A DNA stretch of 64,000 nt from Dermatophagoides farinae (Eukaryota > Arthropoda > Arachnida > Sarcoptiformes > Pyroglyphidae): contig NC_134679.1 of the NCBI RefSeq assembly GCF_024713945.1, positions 1,989,001 through 2,053,000 of the forward strand, read 5' to 3'. The notes under the pieces were generated by a model. That model did no database searches. It saw only the letters and a list, made by a program, of their open reading frames with translations, and was not told where the DNA came from. Position numbers and translations under genes: made by a program. Positions 32,948 through 45,400 of this stretch are shown here, piece after piece. Positions within the stretch are counted from its first letter, which is position 1. Every line of letters begins with the position of its first letter.

Positions 32948-35113
32948 ATGAATCTCCATTCATTAGTAACTTTGGAGGTATGTATTGTCTGTCTTGCATC
33001 ATTTTTAACAAATTCAATCATTTTGATATAATAAATCTTTTAGGCTATTTTTATTATAATGCTCATTGTTATCACTTGGCGACAAGATTCTATCGAATTG
33101 TTCAAGTGTTCAAGAGATCGTTCAAAAATTGTACGAGATGTTATCTATAAGGTAAGAGCAGCAAAGTGAATTTAAAATATTATTATCATTCGTTTTTTTT
33201 TATTCTCTCGCAGAAATTAATTCCAATATTCATACGACATAAAACAAATTTATCTCATGAATGTCCATTCCATCCGGATAGAGAATTTCTTTGGTGGCCA
33301 ATGTCTTACCACTATGATGACAATGTTGATGATGATGATGATGTTGATGATGGCGTACATGATCATCATTCATATTGGACTTGTCCAATTTGTGGTGTAG
33401 ATTTTCATTGTTCAGAGCGATTAATTTTTCATTGGGATACTGAACATCGCTATTCTCGGCCATATGTAATCAATCATTTATTTTATAGAATGAATGTTTT
33501 TCTATTTTTGACAAATTTTATCAATTTTTTTGCCAATAGAGAGAAGATTTCGTATGTCTAGCCGATTATTGTGACATATTTCGATGTGATATCATTATAA
33601 AGAAAATGTTACAAAGAAGAAAACGATTTCTTAATTATTTATCATTTGGCAAAAGCTCAGACATTCGAATTGGCCAATGTGATTCGGCCAATATGGTTAT
33701 ACTACAAGAGATGTGCCTCAATGTAATCCAACAATGTATGATTAGTATCGATATGAATATCACAACAAGCCAAACACTAAAATCGTTACGTAAAGAGCTA
33801 AGCGATTCGCTTTGTTCCTACCTCACCTGTGAACATTATCATGATGATCTTTTTACTGATGATGGCACAATAGTAAGTTTTATTCATTCATTTACAAACC
33901 AGATTCATTTAATTTCTTTTAAAAGTCTCATAAAGTGCCGATAATTTTATTTACAATTGTTGGATTCATAATGTTCTGTGGATTCATTCTAGTCTACTAT
34001 TTTATCTGGAATGTTTTCAAGTAAGTTTATCTGGAATTTTTTTTACAATTTTTCACTGATTTTTTTCTGAATCTTTAAAGTCAAAGTTTAATCAACGATA
34101 ACGATAATGGATCGAAAAAAATTCCGGATAATAATTCTGAACGACAAAATTACGATAATAATTCGAGCTTTGTGGTAAAGGCAAAGAATGAAAATTGTAA
34201 AAAATCTTCAAACAGACAAACAAACGTTAACAATTGTAATCATCTTCATAACAAGAAACAATCAAAGTCATCCTCATCTGATAAATTTTTCCAAAATATT
34301 TTTGAATTTAATCAAGAAAAATACGATAATGATTCATTTGAATTCAATGATTTAGAACAGAATCAAGTATCGAAATTTAAGGCAAAACTTCATGCAATCA
34401 ACAGCATAATCGAAGAAGAAGAAGAAGAAAGCGAATTTGACATAAGTGTACATTCATATCCAAATATTAATCGTAAAAATTTACGTCGTAATCAACGAAA
34501 AACAAAGCTGCCAATGAAAGAAAATGATTCAAAACAATCATCACAAGAGATTTGTTTCAAAGAGTTGCCCATGAAATTTCATCCGAAATATGTTCAACCA
34601 ATCAAACATTCATATTCGGATCAATATCCTTGTTACAGTGATCCTATGTCCTATTCATTCGCCATGTTATCCAATAAATCGCGATCATTCTCGCATTCAC
34701 ATTTGCGAAATGTTCATAATCAAAACATTTCATCAAGAATGTTTAGCAAAAATCCTAGACGACAATATTCACTGGATGAAGTGGAATGGGAACCACCAAT
34801 ATCGTCTAGAAATAGTCAAGAATCACATTCCAATCCTGCATTGCAACAATTAACGCAATCGAATGCTCAGACAATTTATTCAAACAAACCAAATCCGATA
34901 TCACCATCATCATTACCATTAACATCGCGATGTAAATTATCGGAATGGAATGGTCCTCCTCGTCATCGACCAATATCAAAATCAGCAATGTCATATCATA
35001 TGATGCATCCATCTAAACGACGAGAATTGTATGCCGCTTCCAAAACAAATAGCGATGCAAGTATTGGTTCAGGTAGTAGCCGATGTAGCAATCCGACTTC
35101 TTTCAAAAATTAA
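32948..35113 (+). CDS. Membrane protein with predicted lumenal/extracellular C2H2 zinc finger (616 aa)
   Basis: Six exons: 32948-32977, 33044-33151, 33214-33465, 33540-33872, 33926-34020 and 34081-35113. The introns are 53-74 bp; four are phase 0 and the last is phase 2. An N-terminal hydrophobic stretch (LEAIFIIMLIVITW, about 9-22) looks like a signal peptide or anchor. Next come a Cys/His region (HECPFHPDREFLWW, about 61-74), an acidic run and a canonical C2H2 finger (CPICGVDFHC...H....H: Cys 103, Cys 106, His 119, His 124). A second Cys cluster follows (VCLADYCDIFRC, about 135-146). A clear membrane helix spans about 245-272 (VPIILFTIVGFIMFCGF). The last 340 residues are a Ser/Asn/basic low-complexity tail, presumably cytoplasmic. 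No family is recognised. If the N-terminal segment is a signal peptide, the finger faces the lumen, which is unusual. All splice phases agree, and every exon is open. Confidence 0.7.
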
Positions 35114-35903
35114 TTAATGAGTCTCGAACAATGGACAATAATTCCATAAATGGCTGATATTTCCCTTGTGCAAGAATTATCCATATTACTTATCTCATAA
35201 TGATAGCCAATACCACTTGAACCTAATGCAACAACAACCATACCTTTATGATTTTTATTTCCCATCAAATTATTCCTATTCCCGTTGTGTTTTCTATATA
35301 ACTGCGATCACACACATATACACATCTAAATGAAATGCACACCGCAATTAATGTTTTTTTTTCATCTTAAACACTATTTTTTTCCTTTGCAATCAATCAT
35401 TTTGAATTTTCAGTATTGAATTACATCGATAAACAGATACTTTTTGTTCTTATTTTGTGTGTGTGGGTGGATGGGTGTGAATAATACACAAATCTCTGAA
35501 TATGATCCGACTATTGTTTTTCACAGAATTGATTGTTAAAATTTTATTATTTTAAAAATGAAAAATTATACACTGAAATTTATATTTATAGACCATTTGT
35601 TCAAATGGTCAAATAATAATCGTTAAATCCCAGAAATTGGATAAAATTTTACTTCCTTTTTTCTTTTCAGAAAAAAATACACGATATTTTTCTCGTTCCA
35701 AATGAATAAATTAAAATGACAAAATGAATTTTACCATTATATTAGCCATAATATTGGCCATTTTTGGTGTATGTGTTACTATGGGGCCCCATGAATAACA
35801 ACGATTGACGAAGGCATTTTTTGAGAAAAAAAAATGATAACGATAATGAACGCAAAAAACATATATTCGTTAAAAGGTTTATTCAACCTCATTCACACAT
35901 CAT

Positions 35904-35906
<3 letters not shown>

Positions 35907-35952
<46 letters not shown>
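35907..35952. repeat. (AC)n microsatellite, longest in the window
   Basis: About 23 uninterrupted AC units. Confidence 0.95.
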
Positions 35953-35955
<3 letters not shown>

Positions 35956-36372
35956 TAAAGAGAATGATCTCTTTTTTTTATTCAGCAAAAAAAAAAAATA
36001 AATGATAATACGTGTAAAAGTAGTAACTAATGTTATTTATTTATACATTTGATTGGATTCTAAGAAAAAAAAATCATAATGAAAACAACAACAAGAAATT
36101 GGAATCCGTATCCGTAACAATATTATTATATTGTTTTTCTTTTGCTTAGTCAAGGAAAAACAACAACAACAACATTGATAACACTTCATCACTTTGTGTT
36201 TATTTCCATATGATGATGATGATGAAAGATTTTCTATTTTTTTTTCTTCTTCTTCTCAACTGTTGATAATCACACATCAACTAAACATTTTTTTTCTTCT
36301 TCTTTTTATTGAGTTCATCATTTTTTTTTGGGATATATTTTATTCAAGGGCCTCATTTTTATTTTATTTTTT

Positions 36373-36392
36373 TCTCTCTCTCTCTCTCTCTC
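36373..36392. repeat. (TC)n microsatellite
   Basis: About ten uninterrupted TC units after a poly-T stretch. Confidence 0.9.
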
Positions 36393-39054
36393 TTTTTCCA
36401 AGCTTCAATGATGATAGTAATAGTAAATGGATACAAGATATGAAAAAAAGGGGCCCCAACCAAACAACCAAATCGACCGATCAAACAACTGAACAATCAT
36501 AATGATAATAACCAAAATGGAAAATTACATAAATGGTAGTCGGATAAAAAAAAGGCATCATCAACTATCTCATCCGCATTCTCTATTTATATTGAATGGA
36601 CCAACAACAACGGGTTTAAGGTATTAAGGCGCGAATATATAATAAATAACCATCATCAGATGTCGGTGGATAATCGATAATAAATTTTTGTTTTTTTTTT
36701 ATTGATCAAAATTTTTTTCCTTCTAGTCAACCGATTAATACCGGTGATAACCTGATTTAAATGTGTAAGATTGAAAAAAAACGACTATGGTATGGTTATT
36801 ATTTTTTTTCAAAAAAAAAAAAAAAAAAATTTCTAATCGAAAAGTGAAAAGATGACACATGATTTGAATGTTGATGATGATGATGATATAAAACTGGATT
36901 CGGAAAATACCTTTTTTTTCTTATAAAAAAAATGTTCCACTCCAATACAATGATGATTTCAAAAAGAGAGTAAACTTGTTTTATAATCATAAGATTTGAT
37001 TTTGTAAGAAAAAAAAAGAAAAGAAAACACGTGACCACCGGTTAAAACTGGTGATCTCATGACCTTTATTCTCTTTCTTTCCAAAACAACAACAACAACA
37101 ACAAAACACTTGAACTTCCTTTCTTTGTTCACCACCTTTTTTTTCAATTTATTTTATCCTCAATTTATTCATTAATATCCGGATTTAAATGGCATTGACC
37201 TAAGAACATTATCAACATATATATTTATTTATTATGTATGGTTAATGGAAACAATGCCAGGCCAAATGGGTCATTCAATCTACTACAATTATAACAAAGT
37301 TTTTTTCTGTAAAATAAGACAAGACAATCTCATTCTGATGACAAACGCGTATAAGGCAATAATGTCATCGTTTAGGCAACAAGTAGTTATTGTTTGGTTG
37401 GATTTTCTCTTTGGTAAATGTTTCATTTTTTTTTATAATCATATTCAAAACATCATTATTATTGATTTTCAATCATCGATGAGAGATATTGGTTTAGTCC
37501 CAACCAGATTTTGTTTTTCACCATTATCCTTTCACTGTATACAATGTATAATTCAACTGATTATGATCATTAATACACATGGACATAATAAAACTCACAA
37601 ACACACACACATACACACAAACATCGATAATGATCATATTTTTATGAATTAAACCTTGGGAACAAGTTTAATTCTTTTTCTTCTTCATTAAATTCTTCAA
37701 AGTTATAACTTTTTGATTTCTTTATGACAAAGTGTTTTTTTTTTCAATTATATAAAGGATAATAAAGAAACAAGGTTTGATGGATTGAAAAATATTATCA
37801 TCATCCACACGAGTTGAATGTTCGAAACAAAGTGGTGATGATGGTGGTAGTAGTAGTAGTAGTAGTAGTAGAAGATAAAGTAGAATTTCTTGAATTATGA
37901 TCATTTTTGAAAGCAGGTTTTTTTTCGATGTTTTTTTTTGGGCGCCTATTTGGTGGACTACAAATATAGAGAAATTAACAAAAACAAGACAAAGAATTAC
38001 AGCCATCATTCTCATGGTTGAATATGTATTTATATATAAATACATTGTATATAACATTGATTTTTTTTCCTCATAATTCATTCGTCGTCGTCGTCGCCGT
38101 CGTCTTCGTCGTTACCATCATCAAATGATACTTACAATGGCAAGGCATCTATAGACGAATTAAAAAAAAAATCCTTTCATTTCGATTCGAAAATGTGAAA
38201 GTTTCGAATTTTTTTTTTTTGAATTAAACTTTGAACCCATATGATACAATCTATAGCCTGTTTTCATCATTATTTCTTGACATTCATTATTATCGATTTT
38301 TTTTTTGTTTCGTCATTTCATCGATAAATTTCATTCAGACCATTACCAGCAGTTATATTGTCTACATTGATCAAACTAAGACGAAGACGGGTTCCAATTT
38401 CATTCCATTTAAATCAGTCATTATAATAATTGTATATATAAGAACACGGGCCAGCCCAAATTCCAAGGAAAAAATTTTTTTTTTCTATTACCTGATTCTC
38501 CTATTCAATGTTCAACATTCATACATGTTCATCAAATGGTAAATGAATATAGACGATCGACAAAAAAAAACACTCAACTTTTACAGACCACCACCACCAC
38601 CAACAACAACAACGATCACCACTCCCTCGATTGACATCATCAACCAATTGGCATAATTAACTTCGTTTTTTTTTTCGAACGTAGATGAATTTTTCTTAAG
38701 AATTTTTCATTTATATTCAGCTCATATCACATATTCGGCATTTGCTCAAAGTTTTTACCAAAAAAAAAAAAAAAATATGCCAAAGTAGAGCAGATCGTAA
38801 ACGTTCCAATTTTGGAAAAGAACAAATCAATTTGAATTCAAGGAAATCAACCATATTTTTTTTCTTATATATCCATCATCATCGTCTGCAATATGATAAC
38901 GATACAAACACACACACACAAACGATTTTTCTGGATTCTCGAAAAACAATTTACTCATTTTGTTTTGTTTTTTTTTGCCTCAGCGTGGTAGTGCCATATT
39001 GCTATATGTTTGTGATTTGAAGATCTAAAACGAATGTTACGACAATAACTAAAT

Positions 39055-39079
39055 ACCACCACCACCACCACCACCACCA
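39055..39079. repeat. (ACC)n microsatellite
   Basis: Eight ACC units in non-coding sequence; GC-richer than its surroundings. Confidence 0.9.
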
Positions 39080-40810
39080 TCACTATCAACGACCATCACC
39101 ACTACAATTTATCTTTGAAAAAAAATCAACTATCAACATATACGTCCGTGTGTTTGTGTGCTTATTTGTATTTTTGTTGTTTCGAGACATTGACAATTGA
39201 AATTACTGCAGTGTGTGCATATATATAATCCATTCAATACAATACAATCCAACAACAACAACAAGAAGAAGAAAAAGAGAAGAAATCCAAAGTCAAAACA
39301 ACATTGAATAAATGAAAACGGAAAAACAACAAAAAGAAAAAATAAACTCCAATTGTTTCTGCATATAGGATTGGATCCACAATTTGTATATGATATAGCG
39401 TCTCGTGTGTGTGTGTTTTGGTAGTATTGCTGCTGATTGATGGTATGGATGGATTGATGGATGGCTTCTGTCTCTTTTTTTTCCACTTGTTCTATGTGAC
39501 GATGATGGTGCCCTTGCCTGGTTTCTGATGTGTATTTCAATATATGTAAAAAAAACTAACAAGTCAGAAGGAAAAAAATCCAACAACAACAACAACAACA
39601 ACAACATCAAAATGGATGATGAAAAAAAATGAATACATTGAATGAAGAAAAAAAGGACGCATCTCAAAGTGTCCAGTAGTGCGCCGTGTTCAATCATTAA
39701 TTTATTTTATAATGACACGACAATTGAAAATTCTTTTGATGATTTTATCTGCTGTTGCTGTTGATATGATGTTATTCTTGTGATTTTTTTTTTTTTTTTT
39801 GATCTATTTGATTGTGTGTGTGTGTGAAAGTGTATGTGCATATGATCGATAATATTAGATTCGAATTGATTCAAGTTTGTTGACAAATTGTTGTTACAAA
39901 GATTTTACATGTTGTATAAATTGTGTCCATTTTGTTGTTCAACATTCATCAAAAAAGCATTGTTTTTTCTTTCTTTTTTTTAGCTCAACCATGTTCGACA
40001 TTGCCTAAATCTGTTTGTTGTTTGTTAACAATATTTGTTCTTTATATATTTATTTATTTATTATTAATCGTTTCAATCATAGAATTTTTACGGGAAAAAA
40101 CTATGGTTTCATCGATTAATCGAAATTTTTTTTGTTATTGATAATATTCGTGATCATCATCAAAATTATATCATCATCATCATCATTCGCAATTCCAATA
40201 TCAAGAGCAATAACACAAGATCATACGAATTCAATTCGAATTATTATGGATCATTTGGATGGTCATTATTGTGGTGAAAATGAAACGAAAAAAACGTCGC
40301 TATCGTCCAATTGAATATCAAGATAATTCATTCATATCATAAACGATTTGTATTACCGGAAAATCGAGATTCGCAAAATAACAACAACAAAACAATGATG
40401 ATTGAGAGAGAAAGAGATAAACAATGAAAACTAAACTCAGGAATTTTAAAAATAAGAATCTAATCATCATCATCATTATTATTATTATTTCTCTCATTTT
40501 TTGGCCGTGGTAAGTAATTCAATGATTCTTAGATTTGTTTTTGTTCTTATTCCTATTTTTTTATCATTTCTCCAAGATCAAGATAAAGTCAGCAACCAAA
40601 GAAACTTATTATTTTCATTATCATAATCATTAACAAAACGCAAAAAAAAATATTTCTCTCACTCATTCGCACTGATTTTTAATTCCATAATTGCAATCGA
40701 TTTTCATCATCAAATTTTTTTTTTTGTTTGTTTGTTCAACCTCAACCTCATCATCATTATTATTATTGTCGATTTTTTTTCGTTTTTGTTTTCTATTTCC
40801 TATAACAATT

Positions 40811-41904
40811 CTACGGGTACATTAAAATTCAATACAAATTCATTTTATTCGATTCAATCGACAATTTTCAACCATCATCATTATACATCATCATCAATAA
40901 CATCAACTTCACTATACAACTAGCAAAATTTTTATATATAGAAATTGGAAAAAAACAAGAACAAAATAGATCTATTTCACTGGAATTCATGTTTGCATCA
41001 AACTTTGAAAATAGATAGAAAACAAAATGGTAAAAATCAGATTTCCTTGGAATTGAAAACGACAACGACGACAATAACAACAACAACAATAAGAATAAGA
41101 ACCAAATAATAAAATACAACAGTCAAGCATCAACATTGATAGTTGTTGTTGTTGTTGTTATTGTTTTGTGAAGATAATGTAGCATTTTTTCATTGGAAAA
41201 AGAGATTCCAAAAACATCATTCTTTCTCTGATTTCGTGCCGAAACGAAAACAAAATTATTCGGACATCGGATTATATTCATTCACAAACAATACAGAGAC
41301 ACATTTTTCTCCTTTTCTATGAAAAAAAATTCAACCATAAACTTGAAACGTATCATCATCATCATCATCATTATTACCTCATCCTCTTATTTACCAATTA
41401 TCAGGAATTCATTAATTGTTATTATCATTTTTGCATTGAAAAAAAATTTCATCATCATGAAACAAATACATTGAAAATTTTCATCATCATCAAAATTTGT
41501 TTACAACAACAATCAATATTCAACACACTTCATAATCATCATCGAATGTATCTTTAAAAGCAACATCACATTCAAACATTCGAAACAACTACGGGTATTG
41601 TCATCATCAAACTTTATTGACCAATGATGACATTAAACTAATTGAAACTATATACATAACAAAGATTACATTCTTCTAACCAAAATCCTCATTCATTATC
41701 ATCATTATCATCATCATTATTATTTGAAGATTACTGTTACAAAACGGGAAATGAAAAATGAATGAAACATTTAAAAAATCATATGCCAAACTTTGATTAA
41801 TTTGCAAAACAAAAAACAAAAAAAAACTTGCAACTTTACTACGGGTCAACAAAAATATCAACAACAACAACAACAACAAAAAAAACAACATAACTACTAC
41901 GGGT
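40811..41904 (+). promoter_or_regulatory. Four CTACGGGT motifs upstream of the LIN-41-like gene
   Basis: Exact copies at 40811-40818, 41589-41596, 41839-41846 and 41897-41904, all on the plus strand. The last two continue as GGGTCA, which matches a nuclear-receptor half-site. I saw no other copy on either strand in the window; a shorter TACGGGT occurs at 47349-47355, past the gene. The role is unknown. Confidence 0.4.
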
Positions 41905-42032
41905 CATCCATTCTAATCGAATCTTTCTGTCTAATCCAAACAAAAAAAAACCAATACTATTATCGTGAAAAACGAAATTCTTTTCAAATTCATATTATTA
42001 TTCTCATTATTCTCATCATTATTATTATTTGC

Positions 42033-42063
42033 TAAATCAAACGAAATTATTTCATTTGATTTA
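42033..42063. repeat. Near-perfect 31 bp palindrome
   Basis: Left arm TAAATCAAACGAAAT, one central base, right arm ATTTCATTTGATTTA. The arms pair at 14 of 15 positions. It lies about 400 bp before the LIN-41-like start codon. Confidence 0.85.
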
Positions 42064-42468
42064 TTTGGCATTACGGTACAAACAAACAGTCCAACTAACG
42101 CTGACAAACAATTGATGAGAATAGAAGATATTGCCAAAAATAAAACACGGTACAAATATATTATATATGCTACTTTACTATTTTTCATTTTGTCATTGTT
42201 ATTGTTTTCTGCAATCATCAAACAATCGGGAAAAAAAACAATAATATTCCGATTTAATTGAAACTTTTCTTTTCATTCTATTCTACAATTCATTCATAAT
42301 TATTATAATAATAAATATAAATGAATGCTATCAAACAAACTAATAATATATAAAAATAGAAAGTGATCACGGTGAACACTATAAACAATCGAAACGAAAA
42401 ACCGCATAATTATCATTGAAATTTTATTTGTAACATTGAAACAAAAAAGAAAACACTATTGATCAATA

Positions 42469-45400
42469 ATGGATCCATTAAATGGATCAGATTCTTTATT
42501 CAATTTTTGCAACTATTTTCAATCACAAATGCAATTAGATCAGGATAATAAGTTGTTTATGTCATCTGGAAATAATCTAAATCTAATTGGTTCATTATCG
42601 AAAGATAATCAATGTAATAATATCAATGGATTCTCACCATTCTTATCATCATCGTCACCATCATCATCATCGCCATCAACACCACCATCATCATCATCGA
42701 ATTCGATCAAACATCGATTTAATGACCGTAATGACGATGTGAATCTACAAACATTGAATAAAAATTTACAATCATTATTCAATGATGATATATTGGCTGT
42801 TCGACCGAAAAATATTGCCGATTCAGTGTTATTATCATCATCGACAACTAGCTCATCTACGGATAAAAGTTTAAATGGCTTTTGTTCAGAATCGAATGAA
42901 TATCCTGATTTGACCAACACAAATCAGGATTCATTATTGCTCAATCTTAATGGTTTTATTACTGCCGCTGTGGGTAATTCTTTGAATCATAACAACAACA
43001 ATAGCAATGATCAACAACAATCATCACATCATCATCATCATAACCATAATCATCAACAACCATTACATCATGCAAATCATCAACAGCAACAAAAACAACC
43101 ACCGCAACAATTCAGGGATAATATCTTACAATCGTCGGCTTTTCTTATGGCAAATCATAATAATAATAATCAGCCACAGCAGCATTCATATGCTTTTCCA
43201 TCATCATCGAATTCTTCATCACCGCCATTGTCACAGACATCAGGTCCATCATCAGCGTCATCCGAAACTGCAGTAGCAAGTGCAAATATTGCCTTCAACC
43301 ATAGCAGTAATAACAACAATAAATCCGGTAATGCTAACCGTTTAAATTTTCTTGATTCCCAAAATCTGTCTTCTTCATTGGTATCTTCATCGACAACGAA
43401 CAACAACAACAATACATCGTCGCCACTTTTGTCAAAAGTAATTAACAATCCATTCAATAATCAAGTTTCTAGGAAAAATGAAAACTTGTTTCTTTCGACT
43501 GTAAATCCATTGGATAATGCATTCTCATTGATGGTGTCGAATTCATTGTTGAATAAAAATTCGTCAACCAATAATACCGATGCAACGACAACAGGACAGC
43601 AAGATATATCATCACTATTTTCAAGAGCAAATGATGGCATTCCATTGGGATCATCCGCCATAGATTTAGTTGGTGGCGAACATCAACCAACGATGGCTAT
43701 AAACAACAATGTTACCGTATGTAATGTTCATCAAGAATCATTGTTGTTGAATAGTGGCGTTTTATCGGCCGATAATAGTGGTGGCGATCTAATACTAGGC
43801 AACAGTAGCAACAATCAATCACGCAGCAAGATATCACCATCGTCATTTAGTAAAAACAATACGAATTGTATGGGAAAGAATTTATCGTCGAATAGCAATA
43901 GCAATGTTTCTCCTCCGATCATTTCGAACAACAACAACAATAATAATAATAGTAATTGTAATCAATCCTTATTTACTACTAATCAACTTGCCATTCTCAA
44001 TGATCTTCTGGAACAACAACAATCGACAACATTGCATCAGCGTTTGTTGAACAACAACAATAAAAATAATAATAATTTGAATAACTTGGTTGTTACTGGT
44101 TCGAATATTTCAATGTTGGCACGTTTCGATCATCAAATACAATCGTTGGCCAATGAAATCAATTCTACCGTACAACTTTATATCAATAGTATTCAGATGC
44201 GTAAAGAACAATTGTTGAAACAATTGGATCATGTTCGTAATGCATATTCATTGTCGATTGATCAACAATTAACTGCCAACAATAATAATGATAATAATAA
44301 AAGCAAACCACCAATAACTCAATTACCGAAGATAACATTCACTCGGCCTGATCAAAATCTATTCAAATCAATCACTTCATTCGGTTTCATCAATACACCT
44401 GCATTTGGTCCTTATTGTCAGATTAGTGGAGAAGGTCTTTCAATGGCCATCGAAGGTGAACCAACATGTTTCTCCATCATCACTAAAAATTGTTTCAATG
44501 AAGAAATTTTGATAGGTAAGCCTTTGTGACTATTTAATTTTTCTTAACTAATTTGTTTTTTTGCTAAATGAATTTCAGGTGGCGAAAATATTGATATTGA
44601 AATTCAATCGAATGAAACGACAGCTCAAAACAATTCTTTCATTCCGAATTCGTCGTTCCAGATACAGAAAAATATTCTTGATAATAATAATGGCAAATAT
44701 AATGTTACATATACAATTCCACGTGGCAGTGGAATACGTTCGGCAAAAATTTTTATCAGTATCAATGGTCTGTTGACAAGTAATTCGCCATATTTAATTA
44801 CTGTCAAAACGGAACGATTACGAGAGAATTGGAAACTACTTACGGTGTATGGTGAAGAAGGAACTGAACCGGGTAAATTCTGTCGACCATGGGGCATTGC
44901 AATCACACGATTACCATTGCAAAAAGATTCGAATCATAAATTGGTTGGCGACGTCAATGCACCAAACATTCCAATACAATCAAAATCATTCTATCAATGG
45001 CAATGCCCTAATTATCGGAAAGATTACCTCTTGACTGTCGCTGATCGTAGTAATAATCGAATTCAAGTACTGAAACTAAGTGTCTTCGATAATATTAACA
45101 ATAATACTAATTCTACTGGTCAATTTATGATGTCAAATTCATCATCAATGATGATGAATAAAGTAGAAATATCAGTATTGCATGTGTTTGGAAATGGTCC
45201 TGGAACCAGACCTGGTTTGTTTGATCGACCAGCTGGTATTGCTATCAATTCAAATCTTGGACAATTGATTGTGGCTGACAAAGATAATCACCGAATTCAA
45301 GTATTTGTTATTCAAAAATTGTAATCAATTTCAAATTATTTAATATAATTTTTTTTTTATTCTAGGCTTTCGATTTAGCCGGTGGATTTCTATTTAAATT

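Larger units (their letters stand above)
35114..42468. other. About 7.4 kb without recognisable coding sequence, upstream of the LIN-41-like gene
   Basis: Low-complexity DNA, biased to A+C on the plus strand, with the longest CA repeat of the window (35907-35952). Splice-like signals on the plus strand, a pyrimidine-rich acceptor ending at 39983 and a CCGTG/GTAAGT donor at 40510, suggest untranslated leader exons of the gene starting at 42469. Four CTACGGGT motifs and a 31 bp palindrome lie between 40.8 and 42.1 kb. None of the long frames (for example 37245-37652) resembles a protein family. Confidence 0.4.

Noticed and set aside
35907-35952. Regular repeat considered as a CRISPR-like or satellite array
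   Set aside because: A plain AC dinucleotide repeat with no spacers or higher-order unit.
37245-37652. 135-codon plus-strand frame starting METMPGQMGH
   Set aside because: The composition drifts into His/Thr repeats from a CA microsatellite; no recognisable motif. It may be a leader exon, but I cannot support coding.
39133-39697. Overlapping minus-strand frames of about 135 codons
   Set aside because: Two frames overlap in different phases over CAA and TTC repeats; low-complexity translation.
42609-42920. 103-codon minus-strand acidic frame
   Set aside because: Antisense of Ser-coding triplets in the LIN-41-like first exon.
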